From Apostichopus californicus (lineage: Eukaryota; Echinodermata; Holothuroidea; Aspidochirotida; Stichopodidae), in NCBI GenBank assembly GCA_020650975.1, contig JAIPMN010212367.1:1-24836 (forward strand): 24,836 bases of DNA. The letters are read 5' to 3'. The translations under genes were made by a program, and so were the position numbers. This document shows, piece by piece, positions 21,301 to 24,836 of the stretch; position 1 is the stretch's first letter; each line of letters opens with the position of its first letter. The notes beneath the pieces were generated by a model. It searched no databases. It was not told the DNA's origin and saw nothing but the letters and a program-made list of their open reading frames with translations.

Positions 21301-21587
21301 ATCCAACATATACCTAAATAATGGTGGAGTACGTATAGGGTATACTGCAACCTCTGCAAATAGATACGTGCCAGATAACTTGTCAGAAATGACAGAAAGC
21401 TGGTTATAATTTTGACAGTAAATTAATTAAGCCATACCAGGAAACTGGAACAGCTCCCTGCATTGCCATACCTACCGATTGAGCTACCTTGACTCGCTCT
21501 TGCAATAGAATATCTGTCCGCATGTCTTGCTGATTGGCACAACACCAGACACAGTGTTATCAACAACGTCACTCGAAATCCTGTCAT
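5205..21587 (-). CDS. Secreted multidomain serine protease zymogen (N-terminal unknown region-CCP-EGF-Ig-Ig-Ig-trypsin), 15 coding exons
   Basis: Join on the minus strand of 21587-21488, 20318-20249, 19134-19012, 18608-18535, 18125-18041, 16420-16299, 13196-13008, 12796-12665, 10659-10519, 9983-9849, 9064-8894, 8380-8243, 8097-7940, 7595-7454, 6034-5205. All 14 introns are GT-AG with compatible phase, and the total is 2610 nt, giving 869 residues. Seen: a hydrophobic signal sequence, a six-Cys CCP (198-253), a six-Cys EGF (258-297), three Cys-Trp-Cys Ig folds, and a complete trypsin domain with a basic activation site (R616/V617). Known of these families: CCP, EGF and Ig modules mediate binding, and the trypsin domain is activated by cleavage, as in complement and clotting proteases. 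Inferred: an extracellular cascade protease. I do not recognise this exact architecture under an established gene name. Exons 2-6 rest on splice and phase logic only. Transcript evidence could add or drop small exons. Confidence 0.8.
5561..5596 (-). repeat. 18-bp in-frame tandem duplication inside the protease exon
   Basis: Two units, 5561-5578 and 5579-5596, differ at only two positions. Each encodes six residues containing the motif RRLLVD. The repeat falls between the light-chain-linking Cys733 and the VNGWG motif, a surface-loop region in this fold. The frame is kept. Confidence 0.9.
7454..7595 (-). CDS. Exon 14: Ig domain 3, C-terminal half, leading into the protease
   Basis: 142 nt from the acceptor ctctttacag|TTAG to the donor CTTAG|gtaagt (consensus), phase 0 to phase 1, residues 547-594. 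It holds the textbook I-set motif DNGQYVC with Cys566, then the G strand (ATAKVEVV) and a short linker. Its phase-1 end joins the protease exon directly, creating Asp594 just before Cys595. Confidence 0.85.
7940..8097 (-). CDS. Exon 13: Ig domain 3, N-terminal half
   Basis: 158 nt from the acceptor gtgggaaacag|ACTT to the donor TTCAAG|gtagtg, phase 1 to phase 0, residues 494-546. It contains Cys520 (HLTCAL) and Trp531 (LSWLKDG). The acceptor is preceded by a long T/C-rich run. It is the only internal Ig boundary in the gene in phase 0. Confidence 0.82.
8243..8380 (-). CDS. Exon 12: Ig domain 2, C-terminal half
   Basis: 138 nt from the acceptor atttcacacag|GAAG to the donor CGTGCTT|gtgagt, phase 1 to phase 1, residues 448-494. 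The core motif is QGIYRCVV with Cys477, followed by a G strand (EATVRA). The exon lies wholly between neighbours that supply the matching N-terminal half and the next Ig. Confidence 0.78.
8696..8706 (-). promoter_or_regulatory. Second SINE-like A-box
   Basis: TGGTACAGCGG on the minus strand, nearly the same as the A-box at 9725-9715 and with similar flanks (GGTGG before it). No convincing B-box follows. It may be a second, more decayed copy of the same SINE head, in the intron between exons 11 and 12. Confidence 0.25.
8894..9064 (-). CDS. Exon 11: Ig domain 2, N-terminal half
   Basis: 171 nt from the acceptor ttttttaaag|GTGT to the donor ACTGTCG|gtaata, phase 1 to phase 1, residues 391-448. 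A Pro/Ala-containing linker is followed by Cys427 (QFHCDV) and Trp438 (VNWFKDD), a clear I-set half. The acceptor has a long T-run but ends AAAG, which is weaker than the others. Confidence 0.82.
9675..9725 (-). mobile_element. tRNA-like A and B boxes, possible SINE head
   Basis: On the minus strand, TGGCACAGCGG (9725-9715) fits the RNA polymerase III A-box. TCATCGACGCC (9685-9675) matches the core of the B-box, TCGANNCC. The spacing is close to that of a tRNA gene. There is no full cloverleaf, so a tRNA-derived SINE relic is more likely than a tRNA gene. Confidence 0.35.
9849..9983 (-). CDS. Exon 10: Ig domain 1, C-terminal half
   Basis: 135 nt from the acceptor tgtttccag|GAGA to the donor TTGCTAA|gtatga, phase 1 to phase 1, residues 346-391. 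It contains the F-strand motif SGKYTC with Cys374. The usual Asp two residues before Gly370 is replaced by His368. The G strand ends with EIRATALLS. Confidence 0.82.
10519..10659 (-). CDS. Exon 9: Ig domain 1, N-terminal half
   Basis: 141 nt from the acceptor ttgtcctcag|TTTT to the donor CAGTCGA|gtaaac, phase 1 to phase 1, residues 299-346. It holds the B-strand Cys325 (ELFCEV) and the core Trp336 (YWYKG), I-set style. Because the EGF exon ends in phase 1, the splice gives Val299 with no break in the frame. Confidence 0.82.
11026..11272. repeat. Foldback-like repeat element, copy 1
   Basis: Resembles 11892-12108 in direct orientation over roughly 200 bp. Both hold the core GAAACGAAC, then TTCATAGCTCATTCCGTT, then CGACAGA, then AAATGCAAG. 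Inside this copy, 11074-11091 and 11180-11197 are inverted repeats matching at 17 of 18 positions, separated by 88 bp, as in small foldback or MITE elements. Element ends are approximate. Confidence 0.6.
11355..11890 (-). pseudogene. Decayed duplicate of the CCP + EGF exon pair
   Basis: Homologous to about 12600-13160, including the intron between the two exons. The EGF copy (11423-11553) keeps acceptor and donor but is 131 nt instead of 132. One base is missing near 11490, in the Gly-Phe-x-Cys-x-Cys region, so the frame shifts before the fourth Cys and soon meets a stop. The CCP copy (about 11745-11890) keeps the C-terminal half and its donor. It has lost the first Cys and the acceptor, and the counterpart of Cys217 is changed. 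It is therefore non-coding in the reference reading. A sequencing error could explain the single-base loss but not the missing half CCP exon. Confidence 0.8.
11892..12108. repeat. Foldback-like repeat element, copy 2
   Basis: Direct relative of 11026-11272. It keeps one arm (11943-11960, identical to copy 1), while the second arm (around 12028-12044) has diverged. It begins exactly where homology of the decayed CCP exon to the intact one stops. This suggests that an insertion or recombination at this element removed the exon's 5' half. Confidence 0.6.
12133..12242. repeat. Small foldback element with 23-bp inverted arms
   Basis: Arms 12133-12155 and 12220-12242 pair at 21 of 23 positions, including a perfect 14-bp block. 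The internal part (12159-12208) recurs in direct orientation at 12514-12563 with 44 of 50 positions identical. This indicates a small dispersed non-coding element. No coding capacity. Confidence 0.65.
12499..12563. repeat. Second copy of the 50-bp module, with adjacent hairpin
   Basis: 12514-12563 matches 12159-12208 at 44 of 50 bases. 12499-12506 and 12513-12520 form a perfect 8-bp inverted repeat at its edge. It lies in the intron between the EGF exon and Ig exon 9, like the other copy. Confidence 0.6.
12665..12796 (-). CDS. Exon 8: EGF-like domain
   Basis: 132 nt from the acceptor ttttatcag|TTGC to the donor ATTG|gtaagg, phase 1 to phase 1, residues 255-299. Six cysteines (258, 265, 272, 282, 284, 297) follow the EGF pattern, with the diagnostic Cys-x-Cys (HCECR) and a Gly-Phe before the fourth Cys. 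The calcium-binding start D-x-D/N-E is absent, so it is probably a non-calcium-binding EGF. It lies directly after the CCP domain. Confidence 0.85.
13008..13196 (-). CDS. Exon 7: CCP/sushi domain (six-cysteine type)
   Basis: 189 nt from the acceptor cttaccag|AT to the donor TGTGAAG|gtatag, phase 1 to phase 1, residues 192-255. The whole domain sits on one exon. Cysteines are at 198, 209, 217, 221, 239 and 253. The CEDGY motif, Trp245 and the terminal Pro-x(4)-Cys are the usual CCP landmarks. The extra pair Cys209/Cys217 matches the six-cysteine sushi variant known from selectins. CCP modules commonly bind glycans or complement-type proteins. The ligand here is unknown. Confidence 0.85.
13590..13990. 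mobile_element. MITE-like element with imperfect terminal inverted repeats
   Basis: Left block 13594-13622 and right block 13951-13979 are inverted repeats matching at 23 of 29 bases, with further looser pairing outward (TGCACG against CGCACA). Both contain the phrase CGACCCGA. The inside is AT-rich without an open frame and repeats the word CGACTGATCA. Size (about 400 bp) and structure fit a non-autonomous DNA transposon. Exact ends and target-site duplication were not resolved. Confidence 0.55.
15141..15492. repeat. Trinucleotide microsatellite, CAT/CGT/CCT family
   Basis: A mosaic of ATC, GTC and CTC triplets read on the plus strand, changing from ATC-rich to GTC-rich to CTC-rich blocks and back. 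The long open frames across it on both strands are by-products of the triplet period, not genes. It lies in the intron between exons 6 and 7. Confidence 0.9.
15520..15830 (-). mobile_element. Degenerate 3' end of a CR1/L2-type LINE reverse transcriptase ORF
   Basis: On the minus strand, one frame reads HFDYCNALLVGLPN. A second frame reads VQNCAARLVTKAQT and a third reads FWNSLPLHLKNPAFVNF. These are the ordered C-terminal blocks of non-LTR reverse transcriptases of the CR1/L2/Jockey group (DYCNALL.GLP, VQNAAARL, WNSLP). The frames are broken by indels, and the usual block between AARL and WNSLP is missing, so this is a dead fragment in an intron. Confidence 0.75.
16299..16420 (-). CDS. Exon 6: end of N-terminal region, amphipathic segment and second Cys
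   Basis: 122 nt from the acceptor taattttcag|TGAT to the donor GAAGATT|gtaaga, phase 2 to phase 1, residues 151-192. It encodes Trp154, a hydrophobic/acidic stretch (WMYTIVLDSVSDDIQEEV) and Cys180. A weaker donor, GAG|gttagt at 16350, would end the exon in phase 0. The 16298 donor is preferred because its phase 1 fits the CCP exon. Confidence 0.6.
17681..17767. repeat. Short minisatellite of ACCGCAA-type units
   Basis: ATTACCGCAA or a near variant recurs about six times, spaced irregularly by AT-rich bases, with one diverged unit (GTTGCCGCAA). It follows 200 bp of A/T-rich DNA in which a GTCGAAAT-like word also recurs. Intronic, no coding potential. Confidence 0.6.
18041..18125 (-). CDS. Exon 5: N-terminal region with first conserved-looking Cys
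   Basis: 85 nt from the acceptor gcttatgcag|ATG to the donor AGAAG|gtaaga, phase 1 to phase 2, residues 123-151. It carries a Pro-Pro-Gly turn and Cys135 (RCTGDIDF). Cys135 is a natural partner for Cys180 in exon 6. The internal ATG at the exon start is out of frame and is not a start codon. Confidence 0.65.
18535..18608 (-). CDS. Exon 4: N-terminal region
   Basis: 74 nt from the acceptor ttcctttatag|CTTG to the donor GCTACA|gtaagt, phase 2 to phase 1, residues 98-123. It encodes a Gly followed by alternating strands (GTLSYQLEPSRLNIAYSY). The pyrimidine-rich acceptor and near-consensus donor are both good. No database family can be assigned by eye. Confidence 0.63.
19012..19134 (-). CDS. Exon 3: N-terminal region, beta-rich
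   Basis: 123 nt from the acceptor gtgttcag|TAAT to the donor CCATT|gtaagt, phase 2 to phase 2, residues 57-98. It encodes alternating hydrophobic/polar stretches such as LVTSDLSLNIRVNWETR, typical of amphipathic beta strands. There are no cysteines. A run of some 40 codons without a stop between good splice sites, with phases matching both sides, supports a real exon. Confidence 0.65.
19952..20185. repeat. Compound microsatellite with a perfect (CACCAG)18 core
   Basis: CAT/CAC triplets (19952-20054) lead into 18 uninterrupted CACCAG hexamers (20055-20162), followed by CAT triplets. It lies in the intron between exons 2 and 3. The His-Gln, Ala-Pro and Leu-Val open frames across it are repeat artefacts. 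The perfect core suggests recent expansion. Confidence 0.92.
20249..20318 (-). CDS. Exon 2: start of the unassigned N-terminal region
   Basis: 70 nt between the acceptor gcgccag|AT and the donor CGCAA|gtaaga, phase 1 to phase 2, residues 34-57. The encoded stretch (IPDYTINSDLTDIRGS and on) has no recognised motif. A second frame is also open across this small exon. The chosen frame is the only one that fits both neighbours. Support is from splice signals and phase only. Confidence 0.6.
21202..21233. repeat. 16-bp perfect tandem duplication
   Basis: AAATTTGCTTATAGGT occurs twice head to tail (21202-21217 and 21218-21233) in intron 1 of the protease gene. No known role. Confidence 0.85.
21488..21587 (-). 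CDS. Exon 1: start codon and signal peptide
   Basis: The exon begins at the ATG at 21587, with A at position -3, and encodes residues 1-33 plus one base. The N-terminus has Arg5 followed by the hydrophobic core VTLLITLCLVLC and a small-residue cleavage region (around Ala20 or Ala23). This is a classical secretory signal, so the product is extracellular. The donor CAAG|gtagct ends the exon in phase 1, matching exon 2. The only other in-frame support is the open frame into the donor. An upstream ATG at 21659 opens a short reading frame that ends in TAA before the gene start. Confidence 0.72.
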
Positions 21588-21667
21588 TATATTTACCTCC
21601 GTTACAGACTATGTAGTCCGTGTAGTACGTTATACCAACAAACCCGTCGATTCGTCATAGAAATATC

Positions 21668-21673
21668 TTTATA
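21668..21673 (-). promoter_or_regulatory. Candidate TATA box of the protease gene
   Basis: TATAAA on the minus strand, in the context CATATAAAGA, lies about 80 bp upstream of the proposed ATG. A start site about 30 bp downstream (near 21643) would give a 5' UTR of roughly 55 nt and would exclude the out-of-frame ATG at 21659. It is the only TATA-like element close to the ATG. An upstream non-coding exon cannot be ruled out. Confidence 0.4.
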
Positions 21674-21759
21674 TGCGAAACCTCTTCAACCTTTTAGCCA
21701 AATAGTTGTGACACTTTTTGCAAAATATCTAGAGATCTAATTAAATCCCTTGGCTTCAT

Positions 21760-24600
21760 AGGTGACAGTGCACTTGTTCTAACTTTAATTTTTACCAGTA
21801 AACATCAAAAAGCTGATATTTCTTCTTATTACAGCCGCAAAGTACGAATGTTTCTCTGTAAGCCTTATGATCTAGAATGGCACTGTATTTGTACAGTCTG
21901 TATATCTGAGGTAGTCATCTGTACTGTCCAATCACAGTTACCGTATAAACCTACTTAAAATAATGTAGACAAAGAAACTAGTAAAATGGTACCTTGTAAG
22001 GTGGGTGATAAATGGCAGTGAACCTACATTTACATTCGTCCGGGTGCTACGACTCACGGACAATACAATTTGCAGGTCTATGGTAGATTTATAGATCGAG
22101 GCGGGATTAAGGGAAGACGATAGAGTTTACAAGTTTTGAAGAGTTTAAATAGTTTGAAAACAGATGGCAACCCCCCCCCCCCACCCATTCCCAGGGGCGT
22201 CACCAGAACATTATATGTGGGGATGTAATGCCATGTTTTGTCGAATAAAAAGAAAAATATCGACAGGAAATGTTGACAAACGAAGTGCGATTCGCAACGG
22301 GTTACGGGGTAGGGACCAGTGGGCAAGGGTCCGCTGAGCCTGAAGGTGCCCTAGTTGGATCCAGATCCACAGAAAATGATGAGGTTTACGGTAGTTTTTG
22401 GTACTAAAATGGCACTGAACTTCGACTGGTACTATGGCATATTAGTAAAGGAAATAGGGAGTTGTCTACAGTCTTCAAATACATTCCAATCTCCTCTCCT
22501 CCCCTGCACTACCACGCCGCTTTCTTTCGCCTTTCGTTCTCTCTCTCCCTCCCTCTCTGCAGCGTCGTACCTAAAGTAGTAGGTACCCGGGGAGGATCCT
22601 CCCTTTGTGACCGCGTGCAGGAGATACCGTCCTGGGTGAGGGGTCAAACGGGAGGGAACATTTTTGCTTATAAGTGGCTTAGATGCAAAATTGTGCTATC
22701 ATTGCCGAAGCTTGAACTGATTATATGTTAAGGAATTCTTATTATTTAGTGAATGTTTCTTAATTTTTCCTAATGTTTATTCACAATATTCATTTTTATT
22801 ACACAATCTAGATTTGCATAAACCAGCACAATGATTTACAATAATAGGGAATATTTCATCCTGTCCTATAGCCGGCCGCCATTATATTCCCTATCATATA
22901 TTTTTAGGGGGGCTTTGGCATGACACCCCAGTGACTGGTACCAGGGCGGACCTCCCCTCTCCCCGATTAGTTCGCTGCCTCTCTTTCCTCCCTTCTCGTC
23001 CTCTCTTCTCTTCCACTCTTCCCTTCCTACTTTCTTTTCTTTTTCACTCTCATTTCCTCTTTTTTGTCTTTCCTATTTCCTTCCTTTTGCCAACTTGTGC
23101 ATAATTTTGCCGACTGCATGTGTGAATGGTGGTATCATCCCCCCCCCACAAGCACACACAGACACACCCCACACTCACAACCCTCTAGTTACGGCCCTGC
23201 CCCCTCCCCCCCCCGCCCGCCTTATATCTCTCTGCGATACTTCGTTCTCTGTAGTAAGGATCGACATTTCCATGCGTCGTATCCCATGTCATCCATTCGT
23301 CTTTCCTGAGCTACCGTATACAATGAAGGTTACGTTCGAAATGGAGGTGGTATATCAGCTGGATACGTCTGTATAAGCCTTTCTCGATCTACTGAATTGG
23401 CTTCATCAATAACTCGATAACCTACCACCAACAGGGAAGTCATAGATCATGCCAAAACAAGTAGGATATAAATGTATGTTTTGACAGAAAGATTTAAAGG
23501 GCGGGCGGCGAGGTAACAGGCCGTCCCTTACCGAGGCACGATATTGCCATTGCATAAGGATACCTGACATATGACGTTCACTGCGTGCATCTTTACAAAC
23601 AATGTTCACATCACTTAACTGTATACCTCATTAAGATAATCAGTACGTGTTACCCCAACTCCTTAAATTGATTCATTTCCGAAAGATGGAACTTTCGTTT
23701 AAGCAGCTCATCTGACGTACCATGAAAAATGAGAAGGTTTCACCAAGCTAAATTTGCCAAACACGTTTCATTATTTAAGAAATTTATGATCGAAAGTATA
23801 AAACAAAGAATCTGCTGAAAGACAGGTTTCATTCATGTATTCTGTTACACCTCTAGATGTAAACAAGCAAATGAGAGAACGCACTGTAATGCATATTCAG
23901 CACCAACGAAGCTCACCTTATTCGAAGAACAGCTGATCGTCGATGCGATTAACAGACTAGTGACAACAGTAACGACTGTGAAAGCCTAGCCTATGGTCAT
24001 ACATAATACTACTCTTGGTATCACAGACCTCCGATCATCTTCCTGATCTTTCTCTGGGTAGACCTAACAGCGTAACTTTATTAGAGCTAGGTCTCTAACT
24101 TGGCTTATAATATTATACCTATACATATACCTAGGCTATTGCTACTAGTACCTACTAACAGTAACAGTTAGGTCAAGTTCTAACATAACGTTCGACGAAG
24201 CAGATCGAAGGAACACTGACTTACCATCTTTATTGTATCTTCAACTCAGCAATAATCTCGCTTCCAAGTTCCTATGATACCAAGTCATTGTCCGGTGATA
24301 AAACCTAATGCAGAGGGATAATTAAATCGAGAAGAAAACCGGTATCACTACTAGTACAGCCTACTACTATCTAACACGATTAGTGTGTAGTATATGTACA
24401 TTACCAATGCATTACTATTATCAGTACGGAAAACTGCCGACGGACCATGGAGCTAAATAAATACAGGCCCATGAGGCGGTTATTTTTACGACGCTATGCT
24501 ACCAGGAATGTGGGAGAAGCCCGAAAGGCCTTGTGGCTTACAACTTCACGTCGGGTGGCTTCCAATTCAACATTTTAACTCACATTTTTGTGAGTTTTGA
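21760..24600. other. Upstream flank of the protease gene, no gene seen
   Basis: About 2.8 kb beyond the candidate promoter. It contains poly-C runs, pyrimidine tracts and pieces that look repeat-derived (for example around 22190, 22590 and 22930). Open frames are short and cross low-complexity DNA. A distal promoter or a 5' non-coding exon of the minus-strand gene could lie here, but nothing specific is visible. Confidence 0.5.
22977..23092. repeat. Long polypyrimidine tract
   Basis: About 115 nt almost wholly C and T on the plus strand. A shorter similar tract is at 22490-22560, and poly-C runs lie at 22171-22182 and 23139-23147. The region 22150-23230 looks like low-complexity, repeat-derived DNA rather than coding sequence. 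Confidence 0.75.
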
Positions 24601-24836
24601 TCCGACGACGACGGCAGGCCGCCCGAAGAAACATTCATATATTTGAAACTCGTTGTGTTGTTCAGTGGCACGATTCTATGAAACGGCACGTCTCATAGAC
24701 TCGTGCCACTGGACAACACAACCAGTCCCAAATCTATGCATGTGTTCATCGGGTGGCCTGCCATCGCCGTTGGCTGAAAACTCGGCCATCACCCAGTCTC
24801 ATAGAATCGTGCCACTGAACAACCCAACCCGTTTCA
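24600..24836. mobile_element. Nested inverted-repeat (foldback) element, cut by the window end
   Basis: 24652-24681 and 24693-24722 pair at 28 of 30 bases around an 11-nt loop. A third copy in the same orientation as the second, 24799-24828, matches the complement of the first at 29 of 30. Outside these, GGCAGGCCGCCCGA (around 24612) and TCGGGTGGCCTGCC (around 24749) form another inverted pair. This layered symmetry is typical of foldback DNA elements. The element may continue beyond the window. Confidence 0.65.

Noticed and set aside
24447..24576. Small plus-strand open frame beginning MELNKYRPMRR
   Set aside because: It is short, lacks motifs and runs into the foldback element at the window end.
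24577..24598. Hairpin AACTCAC/GTGAGTT resembling a terminator
   Set aside because: Seven-bp arms in AT-rich eukaryotic DNA beside a foldback element. A bacterial-type terminator makes no sense here.
1..24836. CRISPR arrays, bacterial operons, rRNA or complete tRNA genes
   Set aside because: None is visible. Repeats here are microsatellites or inverted repeats without CRISPR-like regular spacers, and no full tRNA cloverleaf was found.

Overview
The window looks like metazoan nuclear DNA. It is AT-rich and dominated by introns and short repeats, with GT-AG introns of about 0.15-3.1 kb and extracellular modules bounded by phase-1 introns. The repeat content (foldback/MITE-like elements, a decayed CR1/L2-type LINE end, SINE-like A/B boxes, trinucleotide microsatellites) and an exon-shuffled CCP/EGF/Ig/trypsin gene suggest a marine invertebrate, perhaps a deuterostome such as an echinoderm. 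The species cannot be fixed from this sequence alone. All gene predictions are read by eye from splice signals, reading frame and family motifs.

The main content is one minus-strand gene whose coding sequence runs from an ATG at 21587 down to a TGA at 5205-5207. I assembled 15 coding exons: 21587-21488, 20318-20249, 19134-19012, 18608-18535, 18125-18041, 16420-16299, 13196-13008, 12796-12665, 10659-10519, 9983-9849, 9064-8894, 8380-8243, 8097-7940, 7595-7454 and 6034-5205. Every junction has GT-AG ends and matching phase, and the exons sum to 2610 nt (869 codons plus stop) with no internal stop. The predicted protein is a secreted zymogen: signal peptide (about 1-20), an unassigned region of about 170 residues, one six-cysteine CCP/sushi domain (198-253), one EGF-like domain (258-297), three Ig domains (about 303-590), and a complete trypsin-like protease (activation at R616/V617; His661, Asp712, Ser819). 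A TATAAA lies about 80 bp upstream of the ATG and an AATAAA about 250 bp past the stop.

Between the EGF exon and the first Ig exon lies a second, decayed copy of the CCP+EGF exon pair (11355-11890). It has a 1-bp frameshift and a lost acceptor, and is flanked by a directly repeated foldback-like element. The 13.2-16.3 kb intron holds a MITE-like inverted-repeat element, a trinucleotide microsatellite and the LINE remnant. Other introns carry a (CACCAG)18 array and SINE-like boxes.

The left 5 kb (a microsatellite, then about 4.2 kb without recognisable genes) and the right 3 kb (poly-C and polypyrimidine tracts, and a nested inverted-repeat element cut by the window end) contain no gene I can support. 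The point of most interest is the domain order of the zymogen, an Ig-armed protease with CCP, EGF and a possible lipid-binding N-terminus, together with protease features typical of clotting/complement-type enzymes.
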